From: Epidermidibacterium keratini | GTDB taxonomy: Bacteria > Actinomycetota > Actinomycetes > Mycobacteriales > Antricoccaceae | Direction of reading: 5' to 3' | DNA length: 64,000 nt | Assembly (NCBI RefSeq): GCF_009834025.1 | Contig: NZ_CP047156.1 | Location: 3,742,067-3,806,066, forward strand | In this document: piece after piece, positions 38,785 to 47,994 of the stretch | Layout: each line of letters begins with the position of its first letter | How positions within the stretch are numbered: the stretch's first letter is position 1 | Position numbers and translations under genes: made by a program | The notes under the pieces: model-generated | What the model was told of the DNA's origin: nothing | Seen by the model: only the letters and a program-made list of their open reading frames with translations | The model's database searches: none

Positions 38785-39213
38785 TTAGTCCTTGGAGCGG
38801 CGCTGACGCGGTTCGGTCGGCTGCCCGGCCTCTTTCCACGCGCCGAAGCCCCCATCCATGTGCGCGACGTCCTCGACGCCCATGTCAGTCAGCGACGCGG
38901 CCGACAGCGCCGACCGCCAGCCGCCGCCGCAGAAGAGCACGAGCTTCTTGCCGTTGTCGAGCTCGGAGCGGTAGTAGGGGCTCTCGGGGTCGACCCAGAA
39001 CTCGAGCATTCCCCGGGGGGCATGGATTGCGCCGGGGATGGTGCCCTCTCGGTCGAGCTCGCGCACGTCGCGGATGTCGACGAACTGCACGTTAGGGTCT
39101 TCGCGCCGTTCTGCCGCTTCGGCGACAGACAGCGTCTCGACCTTCGCGTCAGCCTCCGCCACGATCGTCTTGAAGTTCCGCGCGAGGGGCTCGCCGGGTT
39201 GGCGCTTGCTCAT
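38785..39213 (-). CDS. Rhodanese-like domain protein
   Basis: 142 residues from ATG at 39213 (an in-frame start four codons earlier exists). One rhodanese domain: VQFVDIRDVRELDREGTIPG, then the active-site loop LFCGGGWRSALSAASL with the cysteine present, so it can carry a persulfide. A sulfurtransferase or sulfur-carrier role in the cytoplasm is likely. It lies 30 bases from the bluB-cobT start on the same strand. Confidence 0.88.
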   Translation of the reverse strand: MSKRQPGEPLARNFKTIVAEADAKVETLSVAEAAERREDPNVQFVDIRDVRELDREGTIPGAIHAPRGMLEFWVDPESPYYRSELDNGKKLVLFCGGGWRSALSAASLTDMGVEDVAHMDGGFGAWKEAGQPTEPRQRRSKD

Positions 39214-39365
39214 GAGCGACTCCACACCAGTTGGGCGCCGGACGGGACGCGGCGCGTTCGATAACGGTTAGGTCAGACATTACGCCGCCGGTAGGTGAAC
39301 CAGGACACAGATGCGCGGAGTGCGGTTAACATGCGTGTCACACCGCAGCCCGACGGAAGGCCATC

Positions 39366-41228
39366 ATGACCGCAGGCAACCCGACCACCGGACCCGAGTC
39401 GACCGCAAACACCCAAGTCACAGCGCCAAATAGCGACCTCGACGTCTCGGAGATGAGCAGTGTCGGCGAGCTGTTCCGAGCGCGGGCGGCCGCCACGCCA
39501 AACGGCGAGGCGCTGCGCTTCCGTGGCGCTGACGGTAACTGGACGTCGCTGACGTGGGCCCAGACCAAGGACCGCGCCTACGACTGGGCAGCGGGGTTGA
39601 TCGCGCTCGGGGTTGAGCCGCAGGACAGGGTCGCGATCGCGAGCGCCACCCGCGTCGAGTGGGCGTTGGCCGACCTGGCGGCGATGTGTGCCGGTGCCGC
39701 GACGACGACGGTATATCCGACCACTATCGCCGGCGACGTGGCGTACATCCTCACTGACTCTGGTAGCCGAGTCGTCATCGCCGAGGACGACGAGCAGATC
39801 GAGAAGCTCCGTGCGCATCGCGACGAGCTGGGCGACGTCATCAAGGTCGTGACGTTTGCAGGCACGCCGGACGGCGACTGGGTGATCGACACCGACGAGC
39901 TCGCTCGACTCGGTCGCGAGCTGCTGGCCGACAAGCCGGACGCCGTCGATGCGCGCATCGATGCGCTGCGACCCAGCGAGCTCGCAACGATCATCTACAC
40001 CTCAGGTACGACGGGCAAGCCGAAGGGTGTGCGCCTGTCGCATTCGGCGTGGATCTTCACCGGTGCGGCAACCCAGGCCAACGGTCTGCTGACGACCGAC
40101 GACCTGCAGTTCCTATGGCTGCCACTGGCCCACGTGTTCGGCAAGGTGCTGCTGACAATCCCTCTCGTGATTGGCTTCCCGACCGCGATCGACGGGCAGA
40201 TCGACAAGATCGTCGACAACGTAGGCGAAGTTAAGCCGACCTTCATGGGCGCTGCACCGCGGATCTTCGAGAAGGCCTATGCGCGCATCAACCAGATGCT
40301 GCAAAGCGAGGGCGGCGTGAAGGGCAAGATCGCGCACTGGGCACTGGGAGTCGCGCAGGAGTCGATCCCGGCGCGAGAGCGTGGCGAGCAGCCGAGCGGG
40401 CTGAAGTTCAAGATCGCCGACAAGCTGGTGATGGGCAAGGTTCGCGATCGCTTCGGTGGTCGGGTGCGCTTCTTCATCTCCGGCTCGGCGCCGCTCAATC
40501 TCGATGTGGCGAAGTGGTTTGGCTCGATGGGCCTGCTCATCCTCGAGGGATACGGGCTGACCGAGACGAGCGCCGCGGCCACCTTGAACGAGCCAGACGC
40601 GTTCAAGTACGGCAGCGTGGGCAAGCCAATCGCCGGCTCCGAGGTCAAGATCGCCGAGGATGGGGAGATCTTGATCCGGGGCGGCCAGGTGATGCAGGGC
40701 TACCACCACCGCGACGACGCGACCGCTGAGGTGCTCACCGCCGACGGCTGGTTCCATACCGGCGATATCGGCCACCTTGACGACGACGGGTTCCTCTTCA
40801 TCACCGACCGCAAGAAGGATCTGTTTAAGACCTCAGGCGGCAAGTACGTCGCTCCCTCGCAGATCGAGTCGCGATTCAAGGGCATCTGTCCGTTCGTCAG
40901 CCAGTTCGTCGTACACGGCGCATCGCGCAACTACGCCACCGCACTCGTCACGCTGGACGAGGAGGCGATCACCGGCTGGGCGACGCAAAACGGCCTGGGC
41001 GGCAAGTCGTACGCCGAGATCACCCAGGCGCCGCAGACCCGCGAGATGGTGCAGGGCTACATCGACAAGCTCAACTCCGAGCTCAACCGGTGGGAGACGA
41101 TCAAGAAGTTCGAGATCCTCGACCACGACCTGACTGTCGAAAACGGTGACCTAACCCCGAGCCTGAAGCTCAAGCGCAAGGTGGTCATGGACAAGTACAA
41201 GGACGACCTGGACTCGATGTACCAGTAG
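39366..41228 (+). CDS. fadD: Long-chain fatty acid-CoA ligase (AMP-binding)
   Basis: 620 residues. The adenylate-forming core motifs are TIIYTSGTTGKPKGVRLSH (P-loop), LEGYGLTETSAAATLN and GDIGHLDDDGFLFITDRKKD; GGKYVAPSQIE is the hinge, and the C-terminal Lys lies near DLTPSLKLKRKVV. Size and the long-chain type linker suggest long-chain acyl-CoA synthetase. It activates fatty acids for beta-oxidation or lipid synthesis. Single gene with 152 bp of upstream spacer in which I see no clear operator. Confidence 0.92.
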   Translation: MTAGNPTTGPESTANTQVTAPNSDLDVSEMSSVGELFRARAAATPNGEALRFRGADGNWTSLTWAQTKDRAYDWAAGLIALGVEPQDRVAIASATRVEWALADLAAMCAGAATTTVYPTTIAGDVAYILTDSGSRVVIAEDDEQIEKLRAHRDELGDVIKVVTFAGTPDGDWVIDTDELARLGRELLADKPDAVDARIDALRPSELATIIYTSGTTGKPKGVRLSHSAWIFTGAATQANGLLTTDDLQFLWLPLAHVFGKVLLTIPLVIGFPTAIDGQIDKIVDNVGEVKPTFMGAAPRIFEKAYARINQMLQSEGGVKGKIAHWALGVAQESIPARERGEQPSGLKFKIADKLVMGKVRDRFGGRVRFFISGSAPLNLDVAKWFGSMGLLILEGYGLTETSAAATLNEPDAFKYGSVGKPIAGSEVKIAEDGEILIRGGQVMQGYHHRDDATAEVLTADGWFHTGDIGHLDDDGFLFITDRKKDLFKTSGGKYVAPSQIESRFKGICPFVSQFVVHGASRNYATALVTLDEEAITGWATQNGLGGKSYAEITQAPQTREMVQGYIDKLNSELNRWETIKKFEILDHDLTVENGDLTPSLKLKRKVVMDKYKDDLDSMYQ

Positions 41229-41239
41229 GCCTTCCGTTG

Positions 41240-41281
41240 CTCTCGACAACCGGCCTCGTCCCTCGGCCTGCTCGACCATCG
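41240..41281 (-). repeat. REP-like intergenic repeat, copy 4
   Basis: Read leftward: GATGGTCGAGCAGGCCGAGG, then GGCCGGTTGTCGAGAG. It almost matches copy 1, including the central GGGACGAGGCCGG against GGAACGAGCCCGG. It lies between the convergent ends of fadD and the universal-stress gene. Confidence 0.65.
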
Positions 41282-41295
41282 CAGAGTCCTGAACC

Positions 41296-41841
41296 CTAGG
41301 TGCGCGGTGGGCGAAGGCCGGGACGTCCGGACTTCGCCGCCGCGTCGGCCGTCGCCTTGGCAATCTTCTTGCCCGTGGCGCGCACCTTGCCTTCGGGCGG
41401 GTGCGCAACCGGCGGCATCACCAGGACCGGACATTCCGCCTCGTGGATGAGCTTGCCGGCAACCCGGTGAGCCGACACGGTGGTATCGCGCGGTGACCCG
41501 AGCACGATGATGTTCGCGCCCTGGCTCAGTCGGCGAAGTGCCACGGACGGCGAGCCGCGAAGCAACCCGAGCGTCGCAGAATGCTTGGTGCCAAGCGCAT
41601 CTTTGACGAATGACGAGAGCTTGGCGAGTACGTCGTCGGCCGAGTCGTCCGGTGCGGTCCGCGATACCGCCGGCGGGCGAACGCTCGGAGTTGCCGGCGG
41701 ACGCGGCTGCCGGTAGACCATGACCGCGACGAGCGGGAGCTTGTTGACCTTCGCGTACTTCGCACCCCATTGAAGTGCGGCGGGGGAGCCGGATCGGGTG
41801 CTGACGCCGACAATCACTGCGCCATCGGGGATCGTTGCCAT
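41296..41841 (-). CDS. Universal stress protein family
   Basis: 181 residues with one Usp domain: AVIVGVSTRSGSPAALQWGA at the N-terminus and a C-terminal VAGKLIHEAECPVLVMPP. The ATP-binding Gly motif near IIVLGSPRDTTVSAHRV is only partly conserved, so ATP binding is uncertain. An added tail of about 35 residues is Lys/Ala-rich (KKIAKATADAAAK), resembling nucleic-acid-binding tails. It starts one base after the MFS stop on the same strand, so the two form an operon. Confidence 0.82.
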   Translation of the reverse strand: MATIPDGAVIVGVSTRSGSPAALQWGAKYAKVNKLPLVAVMVYRQPRPPATPSVRPPAVSRTAPDDSADDVLAKLSSFVKDALGTKHSATLGLLRGSPSVALRRLSQGANIIVLGSPRDTTVSAHRVAGKLIHEAECPVLVMPPVAHPPEGKVRATGKKIAKATADAAAKSGRPGLRPPRT

Positions 41842-41842
41842 C

Positions 41843-43459
41843 TCACGACCCCCTCGGTGAGTCCGGTCCCGGTCGGGACGGTCCGTCGCGTCGGCTGGTG
41901 TCCGTCAGGTCATCCGGATCGGAGTGCGGCGTACTTCCCGGGGGCTCGTCGGCGACACCGCCGGCATTGACCCGCACAGCCGACAGCGGCTCGGCGACGT
42001 CCTCCAGCGACTTCTGCTCGGCATCGATGCCGATGAACCAGGCGACGAGTCCGCCGATGATCATGATGATCGCCCCGACGATGTAGCCCCACGTGAGTGG
42101 ACCGGTGTCTGGAGCGACCCCTGATTCCTGGATCTGAGCGGGATCACCGATCAGCTGTCCGAACAGGAACGGCGCGACGACGCCTCCAGCGCCCTGGGAG
42201 ATCGCGAAGAAGTACGAGATCGCCTGTCCGCGCAGCTCCAGCGGGAAGATCTCCGAGACGGTCAGGTACGCCGACGAGGCGCCCGCGGAAGCGAAGAAGA
42301 AGATGATGCACCACAGAACCGTCTGCGTCACCGCGGTGAGCACCCCGGCGTTGAAGAGGAACGCGGTGATCAGCAGCAGCACTCCGGATCCGCCGTACGT
42401 CGCAAGGATCATCTTGCGACGTCCGATGGTGTCGAAGTACTTGCCCAGAATGAGCGGCCCGGCGAGGTTGCCTAAGGCAAAAGGCATGAAGTACCAGGGG
42501 ATCGAGCCGGGTGGAATCCCGTAGTACGTCGTGAGCACCAGGGCGTAGGTAAAGAAGATCGCGTTGTAGAGGAACGCCTGGGTCACCATCATGGTGAACC
42601 CGAGCACCGACCGTTTCGGGTACTTCTGGAAGAAGATCTTGCTCAGCTGCCCGAAGCCCATCGGCGGGGTTTCCTTCAGCTCGATCGCCTTCGAGTCTGG
42701 CACGGGCTCGAGCTTCACGCCCTCGCGCGCGATTCGCGCTTCGATGTCGTCGATCGTGCGCTCGGCCTCCTCGGCGTGACCGTGCATCAGCTGCCAGCGC
42801 GGGCTTTCGGGCAATGTGCGCCGGATGAAGATGATGACTAGGCCGAGCACCGGGCCGATGAAGAAGCCGATGCGCCAGCCCCAGTCGACCGGGATTGCAC
42901 CTGAGAAGAGGAAGAGTCCGGCGACGTTCCCGAGCATCGCGCCGCCCCAGTAGGTGCCGTTGACGGCAATGTCGACACGGCCGCGGTACTTCGCGGGGAT
43001 GAGCTCATCGATTGCGGAGTTCATCGCGGTGTACTCACCGCCGATCCCGAGCCCGGCGATGAAGCGGAACGCCGCTAGCGACCAGAAGTCCCAGGCGAGG
43101 CCGCCGAGACCGCTGCCGATCAGATAGATCGCGAGCGTCAGGATGAACATCTTCTTGCGGCCGACTTTGTCGGTACGCCGGCCGAAGTAGAGTGCGCCGA
43201 CCACTTCGCCGGCGAGATAGATCGAGCCGAGGGCGCCGACCTGACCGGCGGTGAGCTGAAGCCCGCCTTCCGGATGCGTCAAGGCGGCGCCGTTTAAGGA
43301 GACGATCTGGATTTCCAGCCCGTCAAGAATCCATGAGACACCGAGGCCGATGACGACGAGCCAGTGAAACTTTGTCCACGGCAATCGGTCCATGCGCGCC
43401 GGAATGGTGCTTTTTGCGACTACTGGTTCAGGAACATCAACATCTGAGTGTGTGCTCAC
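41843..43459 (-). CDS. MFS metabolite:H+ symporter (sugar-porter type)
   Basis: 538 residues from GTG at 43459, chosen for GGGAGGA nine bases upstream. Twelve helices, with the family loop YFGRRTDKVGRKKMF between helices 2 and 3 and RFIAGLGIGGEYTAMNSA in helix 4. The central loop holds LPESPRWQLMHGHAEEAER. The last 50 residues are polar and probably disordered. Substrate not deducible. Upstream spacer 43460-43681 (222 bp) holds divergent promoters but no motif I can name. Confidence 0.85.
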   Translation of the reverse strand: MSTHSDVDVPEPVVAKSTIPARMDRLPWTKFHWLVVIGLGVSWILDGLEIQIVSLNGAALTHPEGGLQLTAGQVGALGSIYLAGEVVGALYFGRRTDKVGRKKMFILTLAIYLIGSGLGGLAWDFWSLAAFRFIAGLGIGGEYTAMNSAIDELIPAKYRGRVDIAVNGTYWGGAMLGNVAGLFLFSGAIPVDWGWRIGFFIGPVLGLVIIFIRRTLPESPRWQLMHGHAEEAERTIDDIEARIAREGVKLEPVPDSKAIELKETPPMGFGQLSKIFFQKYPKRSVLGFTMMVTQAFLYNAIFFTYALVLTTYYGIPPGSIPWYFMPFALGNLAGPLILGKYFDTIGRRKMILATYGGSGVLLLITAFLFNAGVLTAVTQTVLWCIIFFFASAGASSAYLTVSEIFPLELRGQAISYFFAISQGAGGVVAPFLFGQLIGDPAQIQESGVAPDTGPLTWGYIVGAIIMIIGGLVAWFIGIDAEQKSLEDVAEPLSAVRVNAGGVADEPPGSTPHSDPDDLTDTSRRDGPSRPGPDSPRGS

Positions 43460-43681
43460 GGCGAACCGTCCTCCCGGAAAATGGGCGGGGCGAAGCCTCG
43501 TCACGTTGTCGAGTTGTATCAGTGGGTTTTCCGCTGCTCGCCGCCCAAACCGGCGCCGGCGGATGATGCCGTCGGCTAACGTATCGCCCGTAATGTCGTG
43601 CGCGCAACACGTCCTGACCTACCCACTTAGTGGGGCTTTCAATACCTACGTCGACTACCGACAACCCGAAAGGACCGGCGA

Positions 43682-44068
43682 ATGCCTCGCATCAAGTTCA
43701 CCAGCGTGTACGTCGATGACCAGGAGCGGGCGCTGCAGTTCTACACGCGGCGGCTCGGGTTCGCGCTGAAGGCCGACGACCACATCGGCGAGTCACGATG
43801 GCTCAGCGTGGTGAGCGACGAGGACCGAGGCGGTCCCGAGCTGCTTCTCGAGCCCACCGCCAACATGGTCCGTCGTCGCCTGCAAGATTCTCTTTATTCG
43901 CAGCGGATTCCTGCCATGACTCTCGAAGTCGACGACCTGGAATACGAGTACGACCGGCTGGTCGATCTTGGGGTCACGTTCACCGCGGCGCCCCATAAGG
44001 ACGGTCCGCATCGCAGTGCCGTACTCGATGACACGTGCGGAAACTGGATCCGGTTGGTCGAGGAGTAG
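43682..44068 (+). CDS. VOC family (glyoxalase/dioxygenase-like) protein
   Basis: 128 residues; AAAGGA lies nine bases before ATG. One VOC module: IKFTSVYVDDQERALQFYTR, LELLLEP-type strand (GPELLLEPTAN), VDDLEYEYDRLVDLGVTF and CGNWIRLVEE. The usual metal His is not obvious at the first strand, so enzymatic activity is uncertain. The SRPBCC gene follows 41 bases later on the same strand. Confidence 0.78.
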   Translation: MPRIKFTSVYVDDQERALQFYTRRLGFALKADDHIGESRWLSVVSDEDRGGPELLLEPTANMVRRRLQDSLYSQRIPAMTLEVDDLEYEYDRLVDLGVTFTAAPHKDGPHRSAVLDDTCGNWIRLVEE

Positions 44069-44109
44069 GACCACCTGCACCCGGCGCGTGCCGGTGCAAT
44101 ACTGGCGGC

Positions 44110-44574
44110 ATGTCTGATGAGAAGAAGCTTGTTGTAGAGCGCGTCATCGACCAACCGGCCAAGGACATCTTCGATGTCTTGTCCAACCCGCAGCGCCACG
44201 CGGAGATCGATGGCTCGGGGTTCGTGAAGTCCGACGACAAGACCGACCGCGTGACCGAGGTCGGTCAGGTCTTCCGGATGAACATGGAAGGCGACCACAT
44301 GGGCGGTGAGTACAAGACCGAGAACCATGTGACCGGATATGAGGCCAACAAACGTCTTGCCTGGCAGACGGCACCCGAAGGCGTCGAGCCGCCGGGCTGG
44401 CAGTGGGTGTGGGAGCTTGACGCGCAGGGTTCGGACTCAACCCTCGTGCGGCTGACCTACGACTGGAGTGGCGTCACTGACCAGGCGCTGCTGAAGAAGG
44501 TGGGATTCCCGCTCGTGACCGCCGAGCAACTTGACGAATCATTGTCGAACCTGGCCGCTGCCGTCGGCAGCTAA
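44110..44574 (+). CDS. SRPBCC family protein
   Basis: 154 residues. START-like fold shown by VVERVIDQPAKDIFDVLSNP, the central YKTENHVTGYEANKRLAWQT, and a C-terminal amphipathic helix EQLDESLSNLAAAVG. Probably a small ligand-binding or polyketide-cyclase-like protein. Not closely similar to the SRPBCC protein at 35332-35835. Confidence 0.75.
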   Translation: MSDEKKLVVERVIDQPAKDIFDVLSNPQRHAEIDGSGFVKSDDKTDRVTEVGQVFRMNMEGDHMGGEYKTENHVTGYEANKRLAWQTAPEGVEPPGWQWVWELDAQGSDSTLVRLTYDWSGVTDQALLKKVGFPLVTAEQLDESLSNLAAAVGS

Positions 44575-44690
44575 GCGCACGATGTCGTCGCCCTAGCATC
44601 GGTCTCACGTGCACGAAGATGTTGCGCGTGAGACTGGTGTTATGGCAGGTTCAGGCTCATCCACACTCGTGGTCCTCACGAAGGAGAGTC

Positions 44691-45551
44691 ATGAACTCAA
44701 TGCTCCGAAGAATGATCGGGCTGTTCATCGCCGCTATCGCGGCAGTGGCGGTCTCGACTGCCCCCGCTTCGGCAATCACCGGCGGCGAGCCGGATGGCAA
44801 CCGCCATCCCAGCGTCGGCATGATCGCGTTCTACCAAGACGGTGAGCGCTACCGCTGCACGGCAACCCTCGTCACCCCGACCGTGTTGTTGACGGCCGCG
44901 CACTGCACCGACGGAACGTCCGGCAAGACGATCGTGACCTTCGAATCGGTGATCGCCGAGCAGCCGCCTTCTGGCCTGCCGGTCGCGGCCGACCCTGCGG
45001 CGGGTTACACCTCGGCGGACGTTGCCGGTACGACGTACCTCGCGGGTACGGCGTACTCGCACCCCGACTACTCGAACTTCACCGACATGGCCAACTGGAA
45101 CGATGTCGGTGTCGTCGTGCTGGATGAGCCGGTGGCGGGTATCGAGCTGTCGCCGATCGCTCCGCAGGACTATCTCGAGCAGTACGCGCAGCCGACGCTG
45201 AACTCGACGATCTTCACGATCGTCGGTTACGGCACCGAGGTTCGCAAGCCCGATGCCGGTCCGCAGAAGCCGACGCCTCAGTCGTACCCGCTGCTGCGGC
45301 GGTACGCCGAAGCGCCGGGCCAGAAGCTGACTCCGCAGATCCTTCAGGTCAACGGAAACCCCAATGACACCAGGGGAACTGGCGGCTCGTGCTTCGGTGA
45401 CTCCGGTGGTCCGACGTTCTTGAACGGGTACGTCGTCACGGTGACCTCCTACGGTTACACCGAGAACTGCCGCTACCTCGACGGGCTGCAGCGCGTCGAC
45501 ATTGCCGGCGTGCAGCAGTGGCTGGCGACCTTCGGGGTAACCCCCGGCTAA
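44691..45551 (+). CDS. Secreted trypsin-like serine protease
   Basis: 286 residues; AAGGAG sits five bases before ATG at 44691. A signal peptide ends at APASA28. The mature chain starts ITGGEPDG, the type of N-terminus that activates chymotrypsin-fold proteases by insertion. The triad is His71 in LLTAAHC, Asp138 in NWNDVGVVVLDEP and Ser238 in CFGDSGGPTF; paired cysteines suggest three disulfides. It should be exported by Sec and degrade extracellular protein. No adjacent inhibitor. A strong hairpin follows. Confidence 0.9.
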   Translation: MNSMLRRMIGLFIAAIAAVAVSTAPASAITGGEPDGNRHPSVGMIAFYQDGERYRCTATLVTPTVLLTAAHCTDGTSGKTIVTFESVIAEQPPSGLPVAADPAAGYTSADVAGTTYLAGTAYSHPDYSNFTDMANWNDVGVVVLDEPVAGIELSPIAPQDYLEQYAQPTLNSTIFTIVGYGTEVRKPDAGPQKPTPQSYPLLRRYAEAPGQKLTPQILQVNGNPNDTRGTGGSCFGDSGGPTFLNGYVVTVTSYGYTENCRYLDGLQRVDIAGVQQWLATFGVTPG

Positions 45552-45567
45552 GGCCCTCAACGCACAG

Positions 45568-45609
45568 ACACAACTCGGCCCGGGGCACGCGCCCCGGGCC
45601 GAGTCGTGT
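45568..45609 (+). terminator. Strong hairpin terminator after the protease gene
   Basis: Bases 45568-45585 pair with 45592-45609: an 18-bp stem with one mismatch and a six-base loop, followed by TT. It begins 17 bases after the protease stop and ends just before the convergent CoA-transferase stop, so it may act both ways. Confidence 0.88.
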
Positions 45610-45615
45610 TCGGGT

Positions 45616-46260
45616 CTAGACGTGTAGCTCTGGCTCGGTTGCCTCGCGGACCTCGTCGAGGCTGATTCCCGGCGCGAGCTCGACTAGGTGCATGCCGTCG
45701 TCCTCGATCGCGATCACCGCGAGGTCGGTGTAGAGGCGGGTCACCGCACGAGCGGCCGTGAGGGGATAGCTGCACGAGCGGACGACCTTCGAGCGTCCGT
45801 CTTTGGTGCGATGCGTCATCATCGCGAAGACCTGCTTGGCTCCGACGGCAAGGTCCATCGCCCCTCCGACCGCGGGCGCGATCGAGGTGTCGCCGGTCGA
45901 CCAGTTAGCCAGATCGCCGTGTTCGGACACCTCGAAGCCACCGAGGACGCAGATGTCCAAGTGCCCGCCGCGCATCATCATGAAGGAGTCGGTGTGGTGG
46001 AAGATCGACCCGCCGGTGAGGAGGGTGACCGGCTGCTTGCCGGCATTGATGAGCTCGGCGTCGTACTGCTCGGGAGTTGGTGACGGCCCCATTCCAAGAA
46101 TGCCGTTTTCGCTATGCAGCAGGATCTCCTTGTCGGCGGGGAGAGCGTCGCCGACCAGCGTCGGCATCCCGATGCCGAGGTTGACGTAGGAGCCGTCGGG
46201 AATGTCGGCGGCGATCCGCGCAGCCAGCGCCTGCTTGCTGAAACCTCGTTCAGTGCTCAT
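45616..46260 (-). CDS. 3-oxoacid CoA-transferase subunit B
   Basis: 214 residues from ATG at 46260. SYVNLGIGMPTLV and the catalytic-Glu loop LLHSENGILGMGP identify the beta subunit of ScoB/AtoA/PcaJ-type family I CoA-transferases; GGHLDICVLGGFEVSEHGD follows. It moves CoA from succinyl- or acetyl-CoA to a 3-oxoacid. It lies four bases after subunit A. Whether the acceptor is acetoacetate or 3-oxoadipate cannot be told from sequence; no other protocatechuate genes are near. Confidence 0.92.
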   Translation of the reverse strand: MSTERGFSKQALAARIAADIPDGSYVNLGIGMPTLVGDALPADKEILLHSENGILGMGPSPTPEQYDAELINAGKQPVTLLTGGSIFHHTDSFMMMRGGHLDICVLGGFEVSEHGDLANWSTGDTSIAPAVGGAMDLAVGAKQVFAMMTHRTKDGRSKVVRSCSYPLTAARAVTRLYTDLAVIAIEDDGMHLVELAPGISLDEVREATEPELHV

Positions 46261-46264
46261 GAGC

Positions 46265-46927
46265 TCAGCCCACCTCGACAATGCGGTCGACGAAGATTCC
46301 TGGGGTAATGATGTGCTCCGGGTTGAGCCCACCGAGCTCGACGAACTCGCGCACCTGCACGATGGTCGTTGCGGCGGCGGTGGCCATCGTGGGCCCGAAG
46401 TTGCGAGCGGCGAGATGGTAGGTCAGGTTGCCCCACCGGTCGGCCTGCTGTGCGTGGACCAAGGCAAAGTCACCCGGCAGCGGCTGCTCGAGAACGTGCA
46501 GCCGTCCGTTGATCATGCGCGTCTCCTTGCCCTGCGCGAGCTCGGTCTCGGCTCCCGTCGGGGTGAAGAAACCGCCAAGCCCGGCGCCGGCGGCGCGCAT
46601 CCGCTCGCTGAGCGTGCCCTGTGGCACCAGCTCAAGCTCAAGGGCGCCTTCGTCCCAGCGCTGTTTGAACCAGTGCGAGCCGGTCGAGCGGGGGTAGGAG
46701 CAGATGAGCTTCGCGACGCGCTTTTCGCGGATCAGGGCGGCGATATCGGTCTCTCCGGACCCGCCGTTGTTGGTCACGATCGTCAGGTCGCGGACGCCAC
46801 GGTCGAGTACGGCGTGGCAGAGCTCGACCGGGATTCCCGCGTCACCGAAGCCGCTGACCAAGATCGTCGCGCCGTCGTCAATTCCCTCGACCGCTTCGGC
46901 GAGCCCGCCGACTCTCTTGTCGATCAA
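46265..46927 (-). CDS. 3-oxoacid CoA-transferase subunit A
   Basis: 220 residues. The CoA-binding glycine loop is ILVSGFGDAGIPVELCHAVL; LTIVTNNGGSGETDIAALI and KLICSYPRSTGSHW complete the alpha-subunit pattern, along with ITPGIFVDRIVEV at the end. It forms a heteromer with the subunit B coded next to it. The pair probably runs from its own promoter in the 73-bp spacer before the cation efflux gene. Confidence 0.92.
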   Translation of the reverse strand: MIDKRVGGLAEAVEGIDDGATILVSGFGDAGIPVELCHAVLDRGVRDLTIVTNNGGSGETDIAALIREKRVAKLICSYPRSTGSHWFKQRWDEGALELELVPQGTLSERMRAAGAGLGGFFTPTGAETELAQGKETRMINGRLHVLEQPLPGDFALVHAQQADRWGNLTYHLAARNFGPTMATAAATTIVQVREFVELGGLNPEHIITPGIFVDRIVEVG

Positions 46928-47000
46928 CGTGCCTCTCCTCTGCCTCGGCTAGTTACCCATGCTAATGAGTTCACATGGTGGGACGGCATCGGCGTACCGC

Positions 47001-47960
47001 TTACGTGTCGTGGCGCTTGTCGCTCGAAATCGCGTCGCCCAAGGGGATCTCGGCAGGATAGTCGTCGTACGCGCGCGGATCCTCGATCGGCTCAAGATGG
47101 CTGATCAGCTGGACGTCCTCAAGTTCCTTATGCACCGCAGCCTCGATCTCCTCAAGCAGATCGTGCCCGCGCCAGACGGTCCAGTCGCCGGGGACCAGAA
47201 CGTGCATCTCGGCGAACCGGTGGTGGCCGGACTGCCGGGTGCGAACCCCATGAATCGTGACCTCGTCGGTGCGGAACGGACGGACCGCGTTGGCGAGCGC
47301 CTCGTTGTCCTCATCGCTCCAGGCCACGTCCATCAGCCCGAGCGTGCTCTCCTGAACAAGGCGGTAACCCTGGAAGAGGATGTTCATCCCGACCAGGATC
47401 GCCACGATGGGATCGAGCAGATCCCAGCCGGTGACACCGACCAGCAAGACGCCGACGACGACGCCGCCGGACGTCCAGACGTCGGTCATCAGGTGCTTAC
47501 CGTCCGCGACAAGGGTGAGTGAACGGTGCTGTCGTCCGGCGCGCAGTAGCACGAGCGCGATCGAGCCGTTGATGGCGGCCGCGACGACAGAGATGACGAG
47601 GCCGATCCCCACGTTTTCGATCGGCTGCGGGTCGAGGATGCGGCCGATGGCCGAGTAGATGATGAACGCCGCCGCCACGAAGATCATCAGACCTTCGATC
47701 CACGCCGAGAAATACTCGGCCTTACTGTGCCCGAACTGATGGTTCCAGTCGGCCGGCTTGGCCGCGACTCGCAAGGCGATGAGGGCGACGATCGCCGCCA
47801 CCAGGTTGACCACGGACTCCGCGGCATCCGAGAGCAGTCCGACCGAGCCGGTCAGCAGATATGCGCCCATCTTCAGCGAGATCGTGACGATCGCGGTCGC
47901 GATCGACAGCCACGCATACTTCTGGAGGTCTCGGGGTCGGTCGTTGGTGGAGTTAGGCAC
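47001..47960 (-). CDS. Cation diffusion facilitator (CDF) transporter
   Basis: 319 residues from GTG at 47960 with GGGAAG upstream; a longer reading frame would overlap the next gene and is rejected. Six membrane helices; the zinc-site motif of helix 2 is present as SDAAESVVNLVAAIV, that of helix 5 as DGKHLMTDVWTSGG. The C-terminal cytoplasmic domain holds HHRFAEMHVLVPGDW. It exports divalent metal ions (Zn, Fe, Mn or Co) in exchange for protons. Confidence 0.92.
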   Translation of the reverse strand: MPNSTNDRPRDLQKYAWLSIATAIVTISLKMGAYLLTGSVGLLSDAAESVVNLVAAIVALIALRVAAKPADWNHQFGHSKAEYFSAWIEGLMIFVAAAFIIYSAIGRILDPQPIENVGIGLVISVVAAAINGSIALVLLRAGRQHRSLTLVADGKHLMTDVWTSGGVVVGVLLVGVTGWDLLDPIVAILVGMNILFQGYRLVQESTLGLMDVAWSDEDNEALANAVRPFRTDEVTIHGVRTRQSGHHRFAEMHVLVPGDWTVWRGHDLLEEIEAAVHKELEDVQLISHLEPIEDPRAYDDYPAEIPLGDAISSDKRHDT

Positions 47961-47994
47961 CGGTCGATTCTTCCCTACGCGGATGACGCGCGTG

